Made by a program: the position numbers and the translations under genes. DNA of 7,103 nucleotides from JBHIBD01 sp046758865 (GTDB taxonomy: Bacteria; Planctomycetota; Brocadiia; Brocadiales; Bathyanammoxibiaceae), in contig JBHIBD010000090.1 in the NCBI GenBank assembly GCA_046758865.1, positions 1 to 7,103 of the forward strand, given 5' to 3'. This document shows, one piece after another, positions 1-6,478 of the stretch (positions are counted from its first letter, which is position 1; every line of letters starts with the position of its first letter). The notes beneath the pieces are model-generated. The model ran no database searches. It was given only the letters and a program-made list of their open reading frames with translations, and had not been told where the DNA came from.

Positions 1-121
1 AGGCGGTCTTCTGTTTTCCACCCTCCTTTCGTTATTCGTGCTCCCGTCACTCTACAGATGGCTCGCAAAGAAAGTAGAGTGGAAAAGCCCCCCTGGTATA
101 AATAAGGCACAGTGGGCATGA
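1..121 (+). CDS. C-terminal end of a CusA/CzcA-type (HME-RND) efflux pump, partial
   Basis: The gene enters from outside the window. It reads in frame from base 2 to a TGA at 119-121, giving 39 residues. They begin GGLLFSTLLSLFVLPSLYRW and continue with a basic tail (LAKKVEWK). A Gly-Gly pair, a hydrophobic stretch with STLL, then VLPxLYR is the typical last transmembrane helix and cytoplasmic tail of heavy-metal RND pumps such as CzcA and CusA. Known role of the family: the inner-membrane trimer of a tripartite exporter, using proton-motive force to expel metal ions such as Co, Zn, Cd, Cu or Ag. Substrate cannot be told from this fragment. Frame 1 over the same bases is also open (to 105), but its product has no membrane character. 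The family call is fairly firm for so short a piece; a hydrophobic RND of another subfamily is the main alternative. Confidence 0.66.
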   Translation, partial: GGLLFSTLLSLFVLPSLYRWLAKKVEWKSPPGINKAQWA

Positions 122-204
122 AAAGTACCTAAACAGCCAGACAACATTTTCTTCAAAAAAAGCGTGCCCCAAGGGATGAATGACGATATGATGTTGGTTA
201 AGGC

Positions 205-229
205 AAAGTGTCCTTGACAGGACCTTTTT
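205..229 (+). terminator. weak terminator-like hairpin with T-run
   Basis: GTCC at 210-213 pairs with GGAC at 220-223 around the loop TTGACA. AAAG (205-208) can extend the stem against CTTT (224-227) if T209 bulges out. A run of five T follows at 225-229. It lies 84 bases after the RND stop and just before the Shine-Dalgarno sequence of the next gene. It could end the pump transcript or attenuate read-through, but the stem is short and partly A-T, so it is only a candidate. The remaining gap (122-204) holds no gene that I can support. Confidence 0.3.
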
Positions 230-246
230 AACAGGAGGGAGGAACC

Positions 247-822
247 ATGGAAAGGGCTGTAATGCCTTGCATTATAAGTTTGTTCCTGTGCCTTTCCCCG
301 TCAAACCTTTGTGCCATCCAGCCAGACCTTTCAGAGGAAGAGATCCAGGAGGCCATCAAATACGGCGAGAAAAACTCCCGCACAATATTCAAGACACTGC
401 TCGTACTCCCGGCCTGCCTCGAGGCATGGCCCTCTCTGGAATCAGGACTGGTAAGAAGCAGGTACATAGACCTCGCTGTCAAGGCTGCCCGGAAAAAAAG
501 ACACAACAAGAAAATAACTAAAGATGAAATAAAAGAAGCGGTGGCATCTGAAACCCTGGAAGTACTAATACATACAAGGGATAATGTAGTCATCAAGCTC
601 ATCCAGCGCGACAAAATGATCGAGCCTGTTTCAATATCCTATCTGGACCATCACTGCGAGTGGTGCGACTACTACGGTGAAAGGGCGAGTAAAGAGACAC
701 ATGAATATGTCGTGGCCAGCTTTCCTTACTCGGAGATTAATCCCAACATGAGGACCGCCATCATTGTCTGGAATGGTGGATACGAACGCCAATACGAGGT
801 CAACCTGGCTCGATTCAAGTAG
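247..822 (+). CDS. unrecognised exported protein with HHCxxC motif
   Basis: This is a 191-residue protein whose family I do not recognise. The N-terminus (about residues 1-23) has a basic start, a hydrophobic core (IISLFLCL) and a small-residue end (LCA before IQP). That suggests export by a Sec signal peptide; no good lipobox is seen. The mature part starts with an acidic helix (DLSEEEIQEAIKYGEK). A strongly basic stretch follows at about 79-96, then a beta-like region. LDHHCEWCDYYGE at 133-145 places two His next to a CxxC pair (C137, C140), which could bind a metal or form a disulfide; C57 is the only other Cys in the mature part. The start is well supported by AGGAGG at 233-238 and an overlapping GGAGG at 238-242. 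The gene follows a metal-type RND pump by 125 bases on the same strand, so a role in metal handling is conceivable but unproven. The sequence looks like real coding: long, soluble and with a strong ribosome site. Confidence 0.72.
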   Translation: MERAVMPCIISLFLCLSPSNLCAIQPDLSEEEIQEAIKYGEKNSRTIFKTLLVLPACLEAWPSLESGLVRSRYIDLAVKAARKKRHNKKITKDEIKEAVASETLEVLIHTRDNVVIKLIQRDKMIEPVSISYLDHHCEWCDYYGERASKETHEYVVASFPYSEINPNMRTAIIVWNGGYERQYEVNLARFK

Positions 823-958
823 CGCTCTTGCCCCCGGTAGAAGCTCTTTAAAACACGACGTTTGTACTTCTAGTGACCTCTCCAGCTCAAAAACTGGTTG
901 CCGTGCTCTACTCCATCCATGCCAAATACTCCCTACAAGGGTAAAAACCAAAAAGCAG
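823..958. other. non-coding gap before the operon promoter
   Basis: There is no gene here that I can support. Two small inverted repeats are visible: CCAG/CTGG around 882-898, and CCCT-ACA-AGGG at 931-941. Neither is followed by a T-run, so no clear terminator for the upstream exported protein can be called. The right end becomes A-rich and merges with the promoter described separately. Confidence 0.4.
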
Positions 959-987
959 TTGACAGTTGGTAATTGCGCTGATATAAT
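943..987 (+). promoter_or_regulatory. near-consensus sigma-70 promoter with extended -10 and UP-like A-tracts
   Basis: TTGACA at 959-964 matches the -35 consensus exactly. After a 17-base spacer comes TATAAT at 982-987, also exact. The TG at 979-980 makes it an extended -10 (TGaTATAAT). Two AAAAA tracts at 943-947 and 950-954 lie just upstream of the -35 and resemble an UP element. Transcription would begin at about 994-998, giving a leader of about 55 bases before the ATG at 1052. The leader carries CTTATAT twice (1001-1007 and 1018-1024). This should be a strong housekeeping-type promoter for the isomerase-alaC-rnfCDG run. No operator palindrome is evident. The prediction comes from sequence alone. 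Confidence 0.8.
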
Positions 988-1051
988 TTTTTCTTCTAAG
1001 CTTATATGTCTTTTAGTCTTATATTTATGCTGAAGGGGCCCAGCCTCAGGA

Positions 1052-2008
1052 ATGTCAAAGATAGCTGCAATTTCCAGTAGGGTTCATTGTTTCCTTATCG
1101 CCCTAGTTTTGACGTGCTCACCGCCGAGCTGTAATCCATTGGCCCAAGAATTGGGCGCAGAAGAGCTCCTAGGACCCGGAAGTGAGATAGTGGCAGTAGT
1201 CAATGGCCAGGAGCTGACCCGTCAAGAACTCGCAGACCTCCTTATAGAAAGTTTCGGCGAGCAAGGCCTCAATGTATTGATACGAAGGACCGTCATCTAT
1301 CAGCAGGCCGATAAGTTAGGTATAACTATAAACCCGGAGGAGGTAAACCAAAGACTGGAAAACCTCCTCAATAGAGAGATAAACGCCCTCCTTCAGGCAA
1401 GAGGGCTTGCGGACGAAGAGCAGCTCAGAGATGAATTAAGCAAGATGGGTATGAACCTGGATGACTTAAAAGAAAAGATGTCTGCGCGCCTAAGAAAGGG
1501 CATGGAGGTAGAACTCCTGGCAGAAAAGATAGTAGGAACCACTGTAACTATTACTGAAGAAGACCTAAAGAAGGCCTACGATCGGGAATACGGTGAAAAG
1601 ATAGAGGCAAGCCAAATCATGGTAAGCACAAGAAAAGAGGCCGATGAAATATTGGAGAAGGTCCAGTCTGGAGCCGATTTTGAGACCCTTGCCAGGAATG
1701 AGTCCATCGACCGTCTATCAGCCGCTGCCGGGGGTAGGATAGACCCCTTCAGCCCCAACGAAGGTGTCTTTGGACCAAAGGTTGCATACCTAGAAGTAGG
1801 ACAAGTTAGCGACATAATAAAGACCGAAAACGGTTACCATATACTAAAAATACTCAACAAGATCGAGAAGAGCGAAAAGGACCTTGATGAGGTCGTACCG
1901 GAGCTGGAAAACATCGTTAAACGGCAAAAGGTCAAAAAAAGGTTGGCACCGTGGCTGGCCAGCGTGCTTGAACGAGCAGAGATAACGAAGTATCTTGTGA
2001 CATATTAA
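1052..2008 (+). CDS. exported parvulin-type peptidyl-prolyl cis-trans isomerase (SurA/PrsA-like)
   Basis: The 318-residue protein has the layout of SurA/PrsA foldases. An N-terminal hydrophobic segment (about 11-22, HCFLIALVLTC) follows a basic start and should direct export. A SurA-N-type helical chaperone region follows at about 45-170, opening with EIVAVVNGQELTRQEL. A single parvulin domain spans about 183-268: FETLARNESID, AAGGRI and GYHILKI are hallmark segments. A basic helix closes the protein. Known role: catalysing Xaa-Pro isomerisation and chaperoning proteins in the periplasm or at the outer membrane. The usual first His of the domain (in A-x-H-I) is Gln188 here; the second (His263) is kept, so catalysis may be weak. 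The ribosome site is poor: GAAGGGG at 1032-1038 is 13 bases from the ATG, while CAGGA directly abuts it. It is the first gene after the promoter at 959-987. The alaC start lies 16 bases after its stop, which suggests one operon. Confidence 0.88.
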   Translation: MSKIAAISSRVHCFLIALVLTCSPPSCNPLAQELGAEELLGPGSEIVAVVNGQELTRQELADLLIESFGEQGLNVLIRRTVIYQQADKLGITINPEEVNQRLENLLNREINALLQARGLADEEQLRDELSKMGMNLDDLKEKMSARLRKGMEVELLAEKIVGTTVTITEEDLKKAYDREYGEKIEASQIMVSTRKEADEILEKVQSGADFETLARNESIDRLSAAAGGRIDPFSPNEGVFGPKVAYLEVGQVSDIIKTENGYHILKILNKIEKSEKDLDEVVPELENIVKRQKVKKRLAPWLASVLERAEITKYLVTY

Positions 2009-2024
2009 ATCCCCTTCTCAAGGC

Positions 2025-3242
2025 ATGAAAAACACCAAACTAGAGGTTATTCCCTCAGAATTTATTATCGCGGTGGCCACTCGCGTCAAACATCTGCCCC
2101 CCTATCTATTCGGCAAACTCAATCAACTAAAATACGAGAAGCGAAACCAGGGAATAGACATCATAGACCTGGGTATGGGCAATCCAAATGACCCCACACC
2201 TCCTCCCGTGGTGGAGAAACTCTGTGAGGCGATTCAGGACCCTAAGAACCACCGCTACAGCGTCTCTGCCATTGGTATACCACACCTGAGGCGTGAGATT
2301 GCACATTTCTACCAGAGGGGATGGGGTGTGGAACTTGACCCACGAAAGGAAATCGTTTGCACTATAGGCTCAAAGGAAGGTATATCTCATCTGTGCTTGG
2401 CGCTACTTGAGGATGGCGACGTGGCACTGGTTCCAAGCCCAGCATTCCCGGTGCACCTGCATGGGCCCGAGCTGGCGGGTGCAGAGGTGCTTACCATCCC
2501 ACTAAAGGAAGAAGAGGAGCTTTTGGGAGACATTACACGCACTATCGAGACCGTTCACCCCAGACCCAAGGTGCTAATACTAAATTTTCCACACAACCCT
2601 ACCGGCCGTACGGTAGAACTCGGTTTCTTTGAAGAAATTGTAGACATTGCAAAGAGATACAACACCATGGTTATACATGACTTTGCTTACTGCTGCCTGG
2701 GATTCGACGACTATAAGCCACCCAGCTTCCTTCAGGCTAAGGGGGCCAAGGACGTGGGGATAGAGTTCAACACGTTTTCAAAGAGTTTCAACATGCCGGG
2801 GTGGAGGCTGGGATTCTGCGTGGGCAACCACCAGATAGTAGATGCCCTGGCAAAGATAAAGGGCTACTACGATTACGGGATATTTCCGCCTGTGCAGGTA
2901 GCTGGCATTATTGCACTCAGGGACTGCATGAAATACGCAGAACAGCAGGCCCGCATTTACCAGCAGCGGCGCGACGTCCTCTGCGAAGGCCTTACACGCA
3001 CAGGATGGGAGGTAGAGAAACCCAGGGCCGCCATGTTCGTGTGGGCCCCTATTATGGAAAAATATCGTTCCATGGGTTCTGTAGAGTTCAGTTATAAACT
3101 CCTTAACGAGGCCCAGGTATCTGTAGCGCCCGGAGTGGCCTTTGGAGAAGACGGCGAAGGTTTTCTGAGATTCGCCCTGGTGGAGAACGAACTACGCCTA
3201 AAACAGGCCGTACGACAGATACACAGGGCACTTAACAAATAA
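2025..3242 (+). CDS. alaC: AlaC-type glutamate-pyruvate aminotransferase (PLP fold type I)
   Basis: The 405-residue protein is a class I/II aminotransferase. It resembles E. coli AlaC (YfdZ) along its whole length as I recall that sequence: LPPYLFG, IIDLGMGNP, TIGSKEG, KRYNTMVIHDFAY, MPGWRLGF and RFALVEN. The predicted PLP-binding lysine is Lys253 in NTFSKSFNMPGW. Asn191 in NFPHNPTG and Asp219 in HDFAY should contact the cofactor, and Arg382 the substrate carboxylate. Known role: cytoplasmic transfer of the amino group from glutamate to pyruvate to give alanine. LL-diaminopimelate aminotransferase (DapL) and MalY/PatB-like enzymes belong to the same superfamily and are the main alternatives. 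No truncation is seen. Only AAGG at 2020-2023, one base before the ATG, could serve as ribosome site, so translation may be coupled to the isomerase 16 bases upstream. rnfC starts 25 bases downstream on the same strand. Its place between a foldase and rnf is unusual. Confidence 0.87.
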   Translation: MKNTKLEVIPSEFIIAVATRVKHLPPYLFGKLNQLKYEKRNQGIDIIDLGMGNPNDPTPPPVVEKLCEAIQDPKNHRYSVSAIGIPHLRREIAHFYQRGWGVELDPRKEIVCTIGSKEGISHLCLALLEDGDVALVPSPAFPVHLHGPELAGAEVLTIPLKEEEELLGDITRTIETVHPRPKVLILNFPHNPTGRTVELGFFEEIVDIAKRYNTMVIHDFAYCCLGFDDYKPPSFLQAKGAKDVGIEFNTFSKSFNMPGWRLGFCVGNHQIVDALAKIKGYYDYGIFPPVQVAGIIALRDCMKYAEQQARIYQQRRDVLCEGLTRTGWEVEKPRAAMFVWAPIMEKYRSMGSVEFSYKLLNEAQVSVAPGVAFGEDGEGFLRFALVENELRLKQAVRQIHRALNK

Positions 3243-3267
3243 CATGGTAGAAGTGTAGGAGAATAAA

Positions 3268-4650
3268 ATGGCTGTAGCCGGAGGTACTAAAAGTTTTCAC
3301 GGAGGAATACATCCCCCTTCGGACTGGAAATCACTCGCTAAAGGCAAAGAAATAACGCAGGCACCCCTCCCTGAAACGGTCTATGTGTTAACAGCCCAGA
3401 ATATAGGTGCACCATCTAAGCCCATTGTGGCAAAAGGCGATAAAGTGAATAAAGGTCAGAGGATAGCTGAGGCATCGGCCTTTATCTCAGCCCACGTCCA
3501 TGCCCCGGTATCTGGAGAGGTGACAAGTATGACCTTCAGGCCTCATCCGGTTACAGGTGCAAGCACCCCGACAATAGCCATAAAAAGGAGCAATGACGAT
3601 GAGTGGGCAGCAGGTCTAAATGAACCCACAGACATAAATGCGCTATCACCGGATGATATCAGAAATCTAATAAAGGAGGCCGGCGTTGTAGGCCTCGGTG
3701 GGGCTGCATTTCCCACCCACGTGAAATTAAGCCCACCGCCTGGAAAGACCATCGACACCGCTATCCTCAACGGTGCCGAATGCGAACCATACCTCACCTG
3801 TGACTACAGGCAGATGCTGGAAAGAACCCAGGAAATAATCGAAGGCTTTCGCATCATCATGAAATGCCTGGGAGTGAGCAACGCCTATGTGGGGATAGAG
3901 GCCAACAAGATGGACGCCTACGAGAAGATAAAGTCTGTGGTAGGCGATGACCCAAGCATAAAGGTGGTACTCCTCGAGGTGAAATATCCCCAGGGTGCAG
4001 AACATCAATTGATAAAGGCCATAACGGGGCGTGAATTCAAACCCACTCAGCTCCCCCTAGAGGCCGGTTGCGTGGTCCACAACATAAGCACCACCTATGC
4101 CATCTACGAGGCAGTAAAGTGGAAAAGACCCCTTATACAGAGGGTCGTAACGATTACAGGCGATGGCGTCGAAAACCCTGGAAACTTCGTCACTCGAGTA
4201 GGTACCCCAATAGAGTCCGTGCTCTCTATGGCGGGTATAAAGGACGATGCAAATAAGATAATATTTGGTGGCCCTATGATGGGAATAGCCCAGCAGAGCA
4301 TTGCTGGCACTACCACTATAAAGGGCACGGGCGGGATTTTAGTTATGAGAGGGGCAGAGACCTGGGAGTCTCATGCCTGTATCCGCTGTGGGAAGTGTGT
4401 TGAGGCCTGTCCCTACGGGTTAAACCCCAGCTATCTGAGCATACTCTGTGAGGCCCAAAACTTCCAGGGGGCCATGGAGTTCAACCTCATGGAGTGCAAG
4501 GAGTGCGGCTGCTGCACTTATGTATGCACCTCCAGGAGGCCCATCGTCCACCTGGTAAAGATGGCCAAGTATGAGCTGGGCAGGCAGAGGGCACGGGCCA
4601 AGGCCAAACAAAAGGCCCAAGAGGCCACAAAGCAAGTAGCCTCAAAATAA
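3268..4650 (+). CDS. rnfC: Rnf electron transport complex subunit C
   Basis: RnfC is the cytoplasmic subunit of the ion-translocating ferredoxin:NAD+ oxidoreductase and the site of NAD(H) exchange. The 460-residue product starts with the typical FHGGIHPP segment (10-17) and a lipoyl-like barrel region (HVHAPVSGEV, 76-85). A flavin/NADH-binding Rossmann-like region follows, with GLGGAAFP (142-149) and NGAECEPYLTCDYR (168-181). A SLBB-like part (about 290-320) comes next. Two four-cysteine clusters follow: C371, C374, C377, C381 and C410, C413, C416, C420, for two [4Fe-4S] centres. The second ends CTSRRP rather than the CPxxxP common elsewhere. A Lys/Ala/Gln-rich tail (about 439-460) is short, unlike the long repeats of many proteobacterial RnfC, so the form is the compact anaerobe-like one. 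The start has a clear AGGAG at 3257-3261, six bases before the ATG. It lies 25 bases after alaC and 82 bases before rnfD. Confidence 0.95.
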   Translation: MAVAGGTKSFHGGIHPPSDWKSLAKGKEITQAPLPETVYVLTAQNIGAPSKPIVAKGDKVNKGQRIAEASAFISAHVHAPVSGEVTSMTFRPHPVTGASTPTIAIKRSNDDEWAAGLNEPTDINALSPDDIRNLIKEAGVVGLGGAAFPTHVKLSPPPGKTIDTAILNGAECEPYLTCDYRQMLERTQEIIEGFRIIMKCLGVSNAYVGIEANKMDAYEKIKSVVGDDPSIKVVLLEVKYPQGAEHQLIKAITGREFKPTQLPLEAGCVVHNISTTYAIYEAVKWKRPLIQRVVTITGDGVENPGNFVTRVGTPIESVLSMAGIKDDANKIIFGGPMMGIAQQSIAGTTTIKGTGGILVMRGAETWESHACIRCGKCVEACPYGLNPSYLSILCEAQNFQGAMEFNLMECKECGCCTYVCTSRRPIVHLVKMAKYELGRQRARAKAKQKAQEATKQVASK

Positions 4651-4732
4651 AAAGTAGGTTTTACTTAGCGCAGTTCTTTCTTGTAAACAAAGATTCCCCA
4701 TAAGAGGGACCTTTAACCTGAGGAGTGCTTCT

Positions 4733-5761
4733 ATGGCGGAGACACCGGAAAGAATTGGGTTAATAGTTAGTTCCTCTCCTCACATCCGAGGCCCGGAAGA
4801 CATTCCGAGGGTGATGTGGACGGTGATAGCTGCCCTGGCGCCTGCGGGTCTTGTGGGCGTCTATATGTTCGGTTACTATTGCCTTTCAGTCATCTTCCTG
4901 TGTGTGGCCACCGCTATTGTTACGGAGGTAGCCTGCCAGAAACTCAGGGGTAGGCCCGTCAGCGTCAACGACGGAAGCGCCATCATAACCGGGTTACTAC
5001 TCGCCTACGTACTGCCACCCAGCGTCGCATGGTACATCCCCGTGGTGGGTGCAGCATTTGCCATCGCAATAGTCAAACATGCCTTTGGTGGATTAGGCAA
5101 CAACATCTGGAACCCTGCACTTGCCGCCAGGGCCTTTCTACAGATTGCCTATCCCGCACCCATTAACTCCGATTGGCGGAGCCTCCAGGAAGCAGGCATA
5201 CTGCAAAACATAACCCTCAGGGATGAGAAGGGGCAACTTGTGGATGCCGTTACTCGGGCCACCCCGCTGTTTAAGGAGTCGGGATGGGAGACATATGACT
5301 ACATGAGCATGCTTACAGGTAACATCCCTGGATGCATAGGTGAGACATCCGCCATTGCCCTCGTATTGGGGGGACTTTACCTAATATACAGGGGATACGT
5401 GGACTGGAGGGTGCCGGTAGGCTTTATAGGGGCGGTATTCATCCTGTCCCAAGTCCTGCCGCCGAGCACAGAGGCACCCTGGGCCAATGACCCCTTCTAC
5501 CACGTCCTGGCTGGAGGGCTTATGCTGGGGGCGTTCTTCATGGCCACTGATATGGTAACCACCCCTCTTACCAAGAAGGGCCTGGCAATCTTTGGTATAG
5601 GCTGTGGGTTACTCACCGTGCTAATCAGGTTTTACGCAGCATACCCGGAGGGGGTGTGCTACTCCATACTTCTCATGAACACTGCCACACCGCTTATTGA
5701 TAGATACACTCAGCCTAAACTCTTGGGAGCAGGAAAGGCCGCCTCGGGCGGAAAGACATAA
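4733..5761 (+). CDS. rnfD: Rnf electron transport complex subunit D
   Basis: RnfD is an integral membrane flavoprotein subunit of the Rnf complex, related to NqrB. The 342-residue product has several hydrophobic helices and the family segments VNDGSAIITGLLLAYVLPP (78-96), KHAFGGLGNNIWNPA (115-129), LAGGLMLGAFFMATDMVTTP (259-278) and PEGVCYSILLMNTATPLIDR (305-324). The covalent-FMN motif is expected at DAVTRATPL (171-179), with Thr177 as the likely attachment site. It reads T-R-A-T where S/T-G-A-T is usual, so the Gly position is Arg175. The start is set by AGGAG at 4721-4725, seven bases before the ATG. The 82-base gap after rnfC has only a weak A-T-rich hairpin (AAGTA 4652-4656 with TACTT 4662-4666) and no terminator T-run, so co-transcription with rnfC is likely. 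rnfG begins two bases after the stop. Confidence 0.95.
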   Translation: MAETPERIGLIVSSSPHIRGPEDIPRVMWTVIAALAPAGLVGVYMFGYYCLSVIFLCVATAIVTEVACQKLRGRPVSVNDGSAIITGLLLAYVLPPSVAWYIPVVGAAFAIAIVKHAFGGLGNNIWNPALAARAFLQIAYPAPINSDWRSLQEAGILQNITLRDEKGQLVDAVTRATPLFKESGWETYDYMSMLTGNIPGCIGETSAIALVLGGLYLIYRGYVDWRVPVGFIGAVFILSQVLPPSTEAPWANDPFYHVLAGGLMLGAFFMATDMVTTPLTKKGLAIFGIGCGLLTVLIRFYAAYPEGVCYSILLMNTATPLIDRYTQPKLLGAGKAASGGKT

Positions 5762-5763
5762 CC

Positions 5764-6402
5764 ATGGGCAAGAGATTGCAATACGCTCTGGTACTTGGTG
5801 TTATAGCTATAGTTACGTCCGTCGGCGTAGGTGCCACCTACGTTATAACGAAAGATAAGATACGCCAGAAGGAAGCGGCCAGGCGTATGGAGGCCCTACT
5901 AACAGTCATACCTGGGATGGAAGGTGCACCCGTAGAGATAACGCCTCCCGAGACGACCGCAGAAGACAAGGTCTACAAGGGTCTAGGCAAGGACGAGTCC
6001 CTTATAGGCTATGCGGCGCTGGGTATGGCCCAGGGATATTCGAGCACACTAAAGGTAATGGTGGGCCTCTCACCAGACACGAGCAAAATCCTGGGCATTA
6101 AGGTACTATATCAGGCAGAGACACCAGGTCTTGGGACAAGGATTGTGGAGATTGCTACCACTAAAACCCTCTGGACCATGTTCTTTGGCGACGAAAAGGC
6201 CGCCGCTACAGAAGAGGTGAGCCTGACACCGTGGTTCTGCGACCAGTTCAAGGGAAAGACCCTTAACCAGCTCGAGGTGGTAAGGCAGAAAGACCCGTCT
6301 AAAATTACTGCCATAACAGGGGCAACTATAACCACCAAGGCGGTAGTAAAGGCCATAGAGGACGCCATCGCAAAGATAAAAAAGACGGGCACAACCTCAT
6401 AG
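5764..6402 (+). CDS. rnfG: Rnf electron transport complex subunit G
   Basis: RnfG is the membrane-anchored subunit carrying a covalent FMN on the outer face of the membrane, related to NqrC. The 212-residue product has one N-terminal transmembrane helix (about 7-28) followed by a soluble FMN-binding domain. Family marks are GYSSTLKVMVGL (91-102), AETPGLGT (118-125) and the flavinylation motif ITGATITTKAVV (184-195), in which Thr188 should hold FMN through a phosphoester bond added by ApbE. No apbE is in the window. The ATG is two bases after the rnfD stop, and the only ribosome site is a weak GGAAAG at 5750-5755, so translational coupling to rnfD is likely. No rnfE, rnfA or rnfB follows: after the TAG come 85 bases up to the end of a convergent gene. 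Confidence 0.94.
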   Translation: MGKRLQYALVLGVIAIVTSVGVGATYVITKDKIRQKEAARRMEALLTVIPGMEGAPVEITPPETTAEDKVYKGLGKDESLIGYAALGMAQGYSSTLKVMVGLSPDTSKILGIKVLYQAETPGLGTRIVEIATTKTLWTMFFGDEKAAATEEVSLTPWFCDQFKGKTLNQLEVVRQKDPSKITAITGATITTKAVVKAIEDAIAKIKKTGTTS

Positions 6403-6404
6403 TT

Positions 6405-6478
6405 TTGTAGGGGCAGCTACAAGGCAGGTTGTAAGGGCAACCGCAAGGGTTGCCCAAAATAATGGGACAAGCGCAAGG
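6405..6478 (+). repeat. cluster of short direct repeats and hairpins after rnfG (REP-like)
   Basis: The intergenic patch is built of related short units. TTGTAGGGGCA (6405-6415) recurs as TTGTAAGGGCA (6429-6439), with 10 of 11 bases equal. CGCAAGG occurs at 6442-6448 and 6472-6478. TTGTAG (6405-6410) pairs with CTACAA (6417-6422), and GGGCAACC (6435-6442) pairs perfectly with GGTTGCCC (6448-6455). Similar G+C-rich palindromes starting GTAGGGGC are, from memory, scattered in intergenic positions of many environmental genomes. That would make this a REP-like relic, but copies elsewhere cannot be seen here. Confidence 0.55.
6435..6459. terminator. possible terminator hairpin between convergent genes
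   Basis: A perfect 8-base stem, GGGCAACC/GGTTGCCC (6435-6442 and 6448-6455), closes a five-base loop GCAAG. It lies 32 bases after the rnfG stop and 32 bases before the end of the convergent kinase-like gene, so it could stop transcripts from both sides. Neither flank has a proper T-run (AAAAT on the right, TTAC reading the other strand), so it is not a classical intrinsic terminator. It may only be part of the repeat. Confidence 0.35.

Noticed and set aside
1..105. Frame 1 as the coding frame at the left edge
   Set aside because: It is open but gives a mixed, non-membrane peptide. Frame 2 gives a coherent RND C-terminus with helix and basic tail.
214..219. TTGACA as a -35 box for the gene at 247
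   Set aside because: At a 15-19 base spacing the sequence is the purine-rich ribosome site with no -10-like hexamer. The hexamer is better explained as the loop of the hairpin at 205-229.
228..614. Minus-strand open frame opposite the exported-protein gene
   Set aside because: It is antisense to a gene with a strong ribosome site and signal peptide, and its product shows no recognisable domain.
764..1033. Plus-strand open frame over the gap before the promoter
   Set aside because: It overlaps the end of the exported-protein gene and runs through the promoter. Its composition is low-complexity and it has no clear ribosome site.
1028..1081. Short upstream frame (17 codons) overlapping the isomerase start
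   Set aside because: It begins at an ATG with no ribosome site, and nothing suggests a leader peptide with regulatory codons.
4652..4666. Hairpin after rnfC as a terminator
   Set aside because: The stem is five A-T-rich pairs with no T-run after it, and rnfD follows with a good ribosome site. Read-through is more likely.
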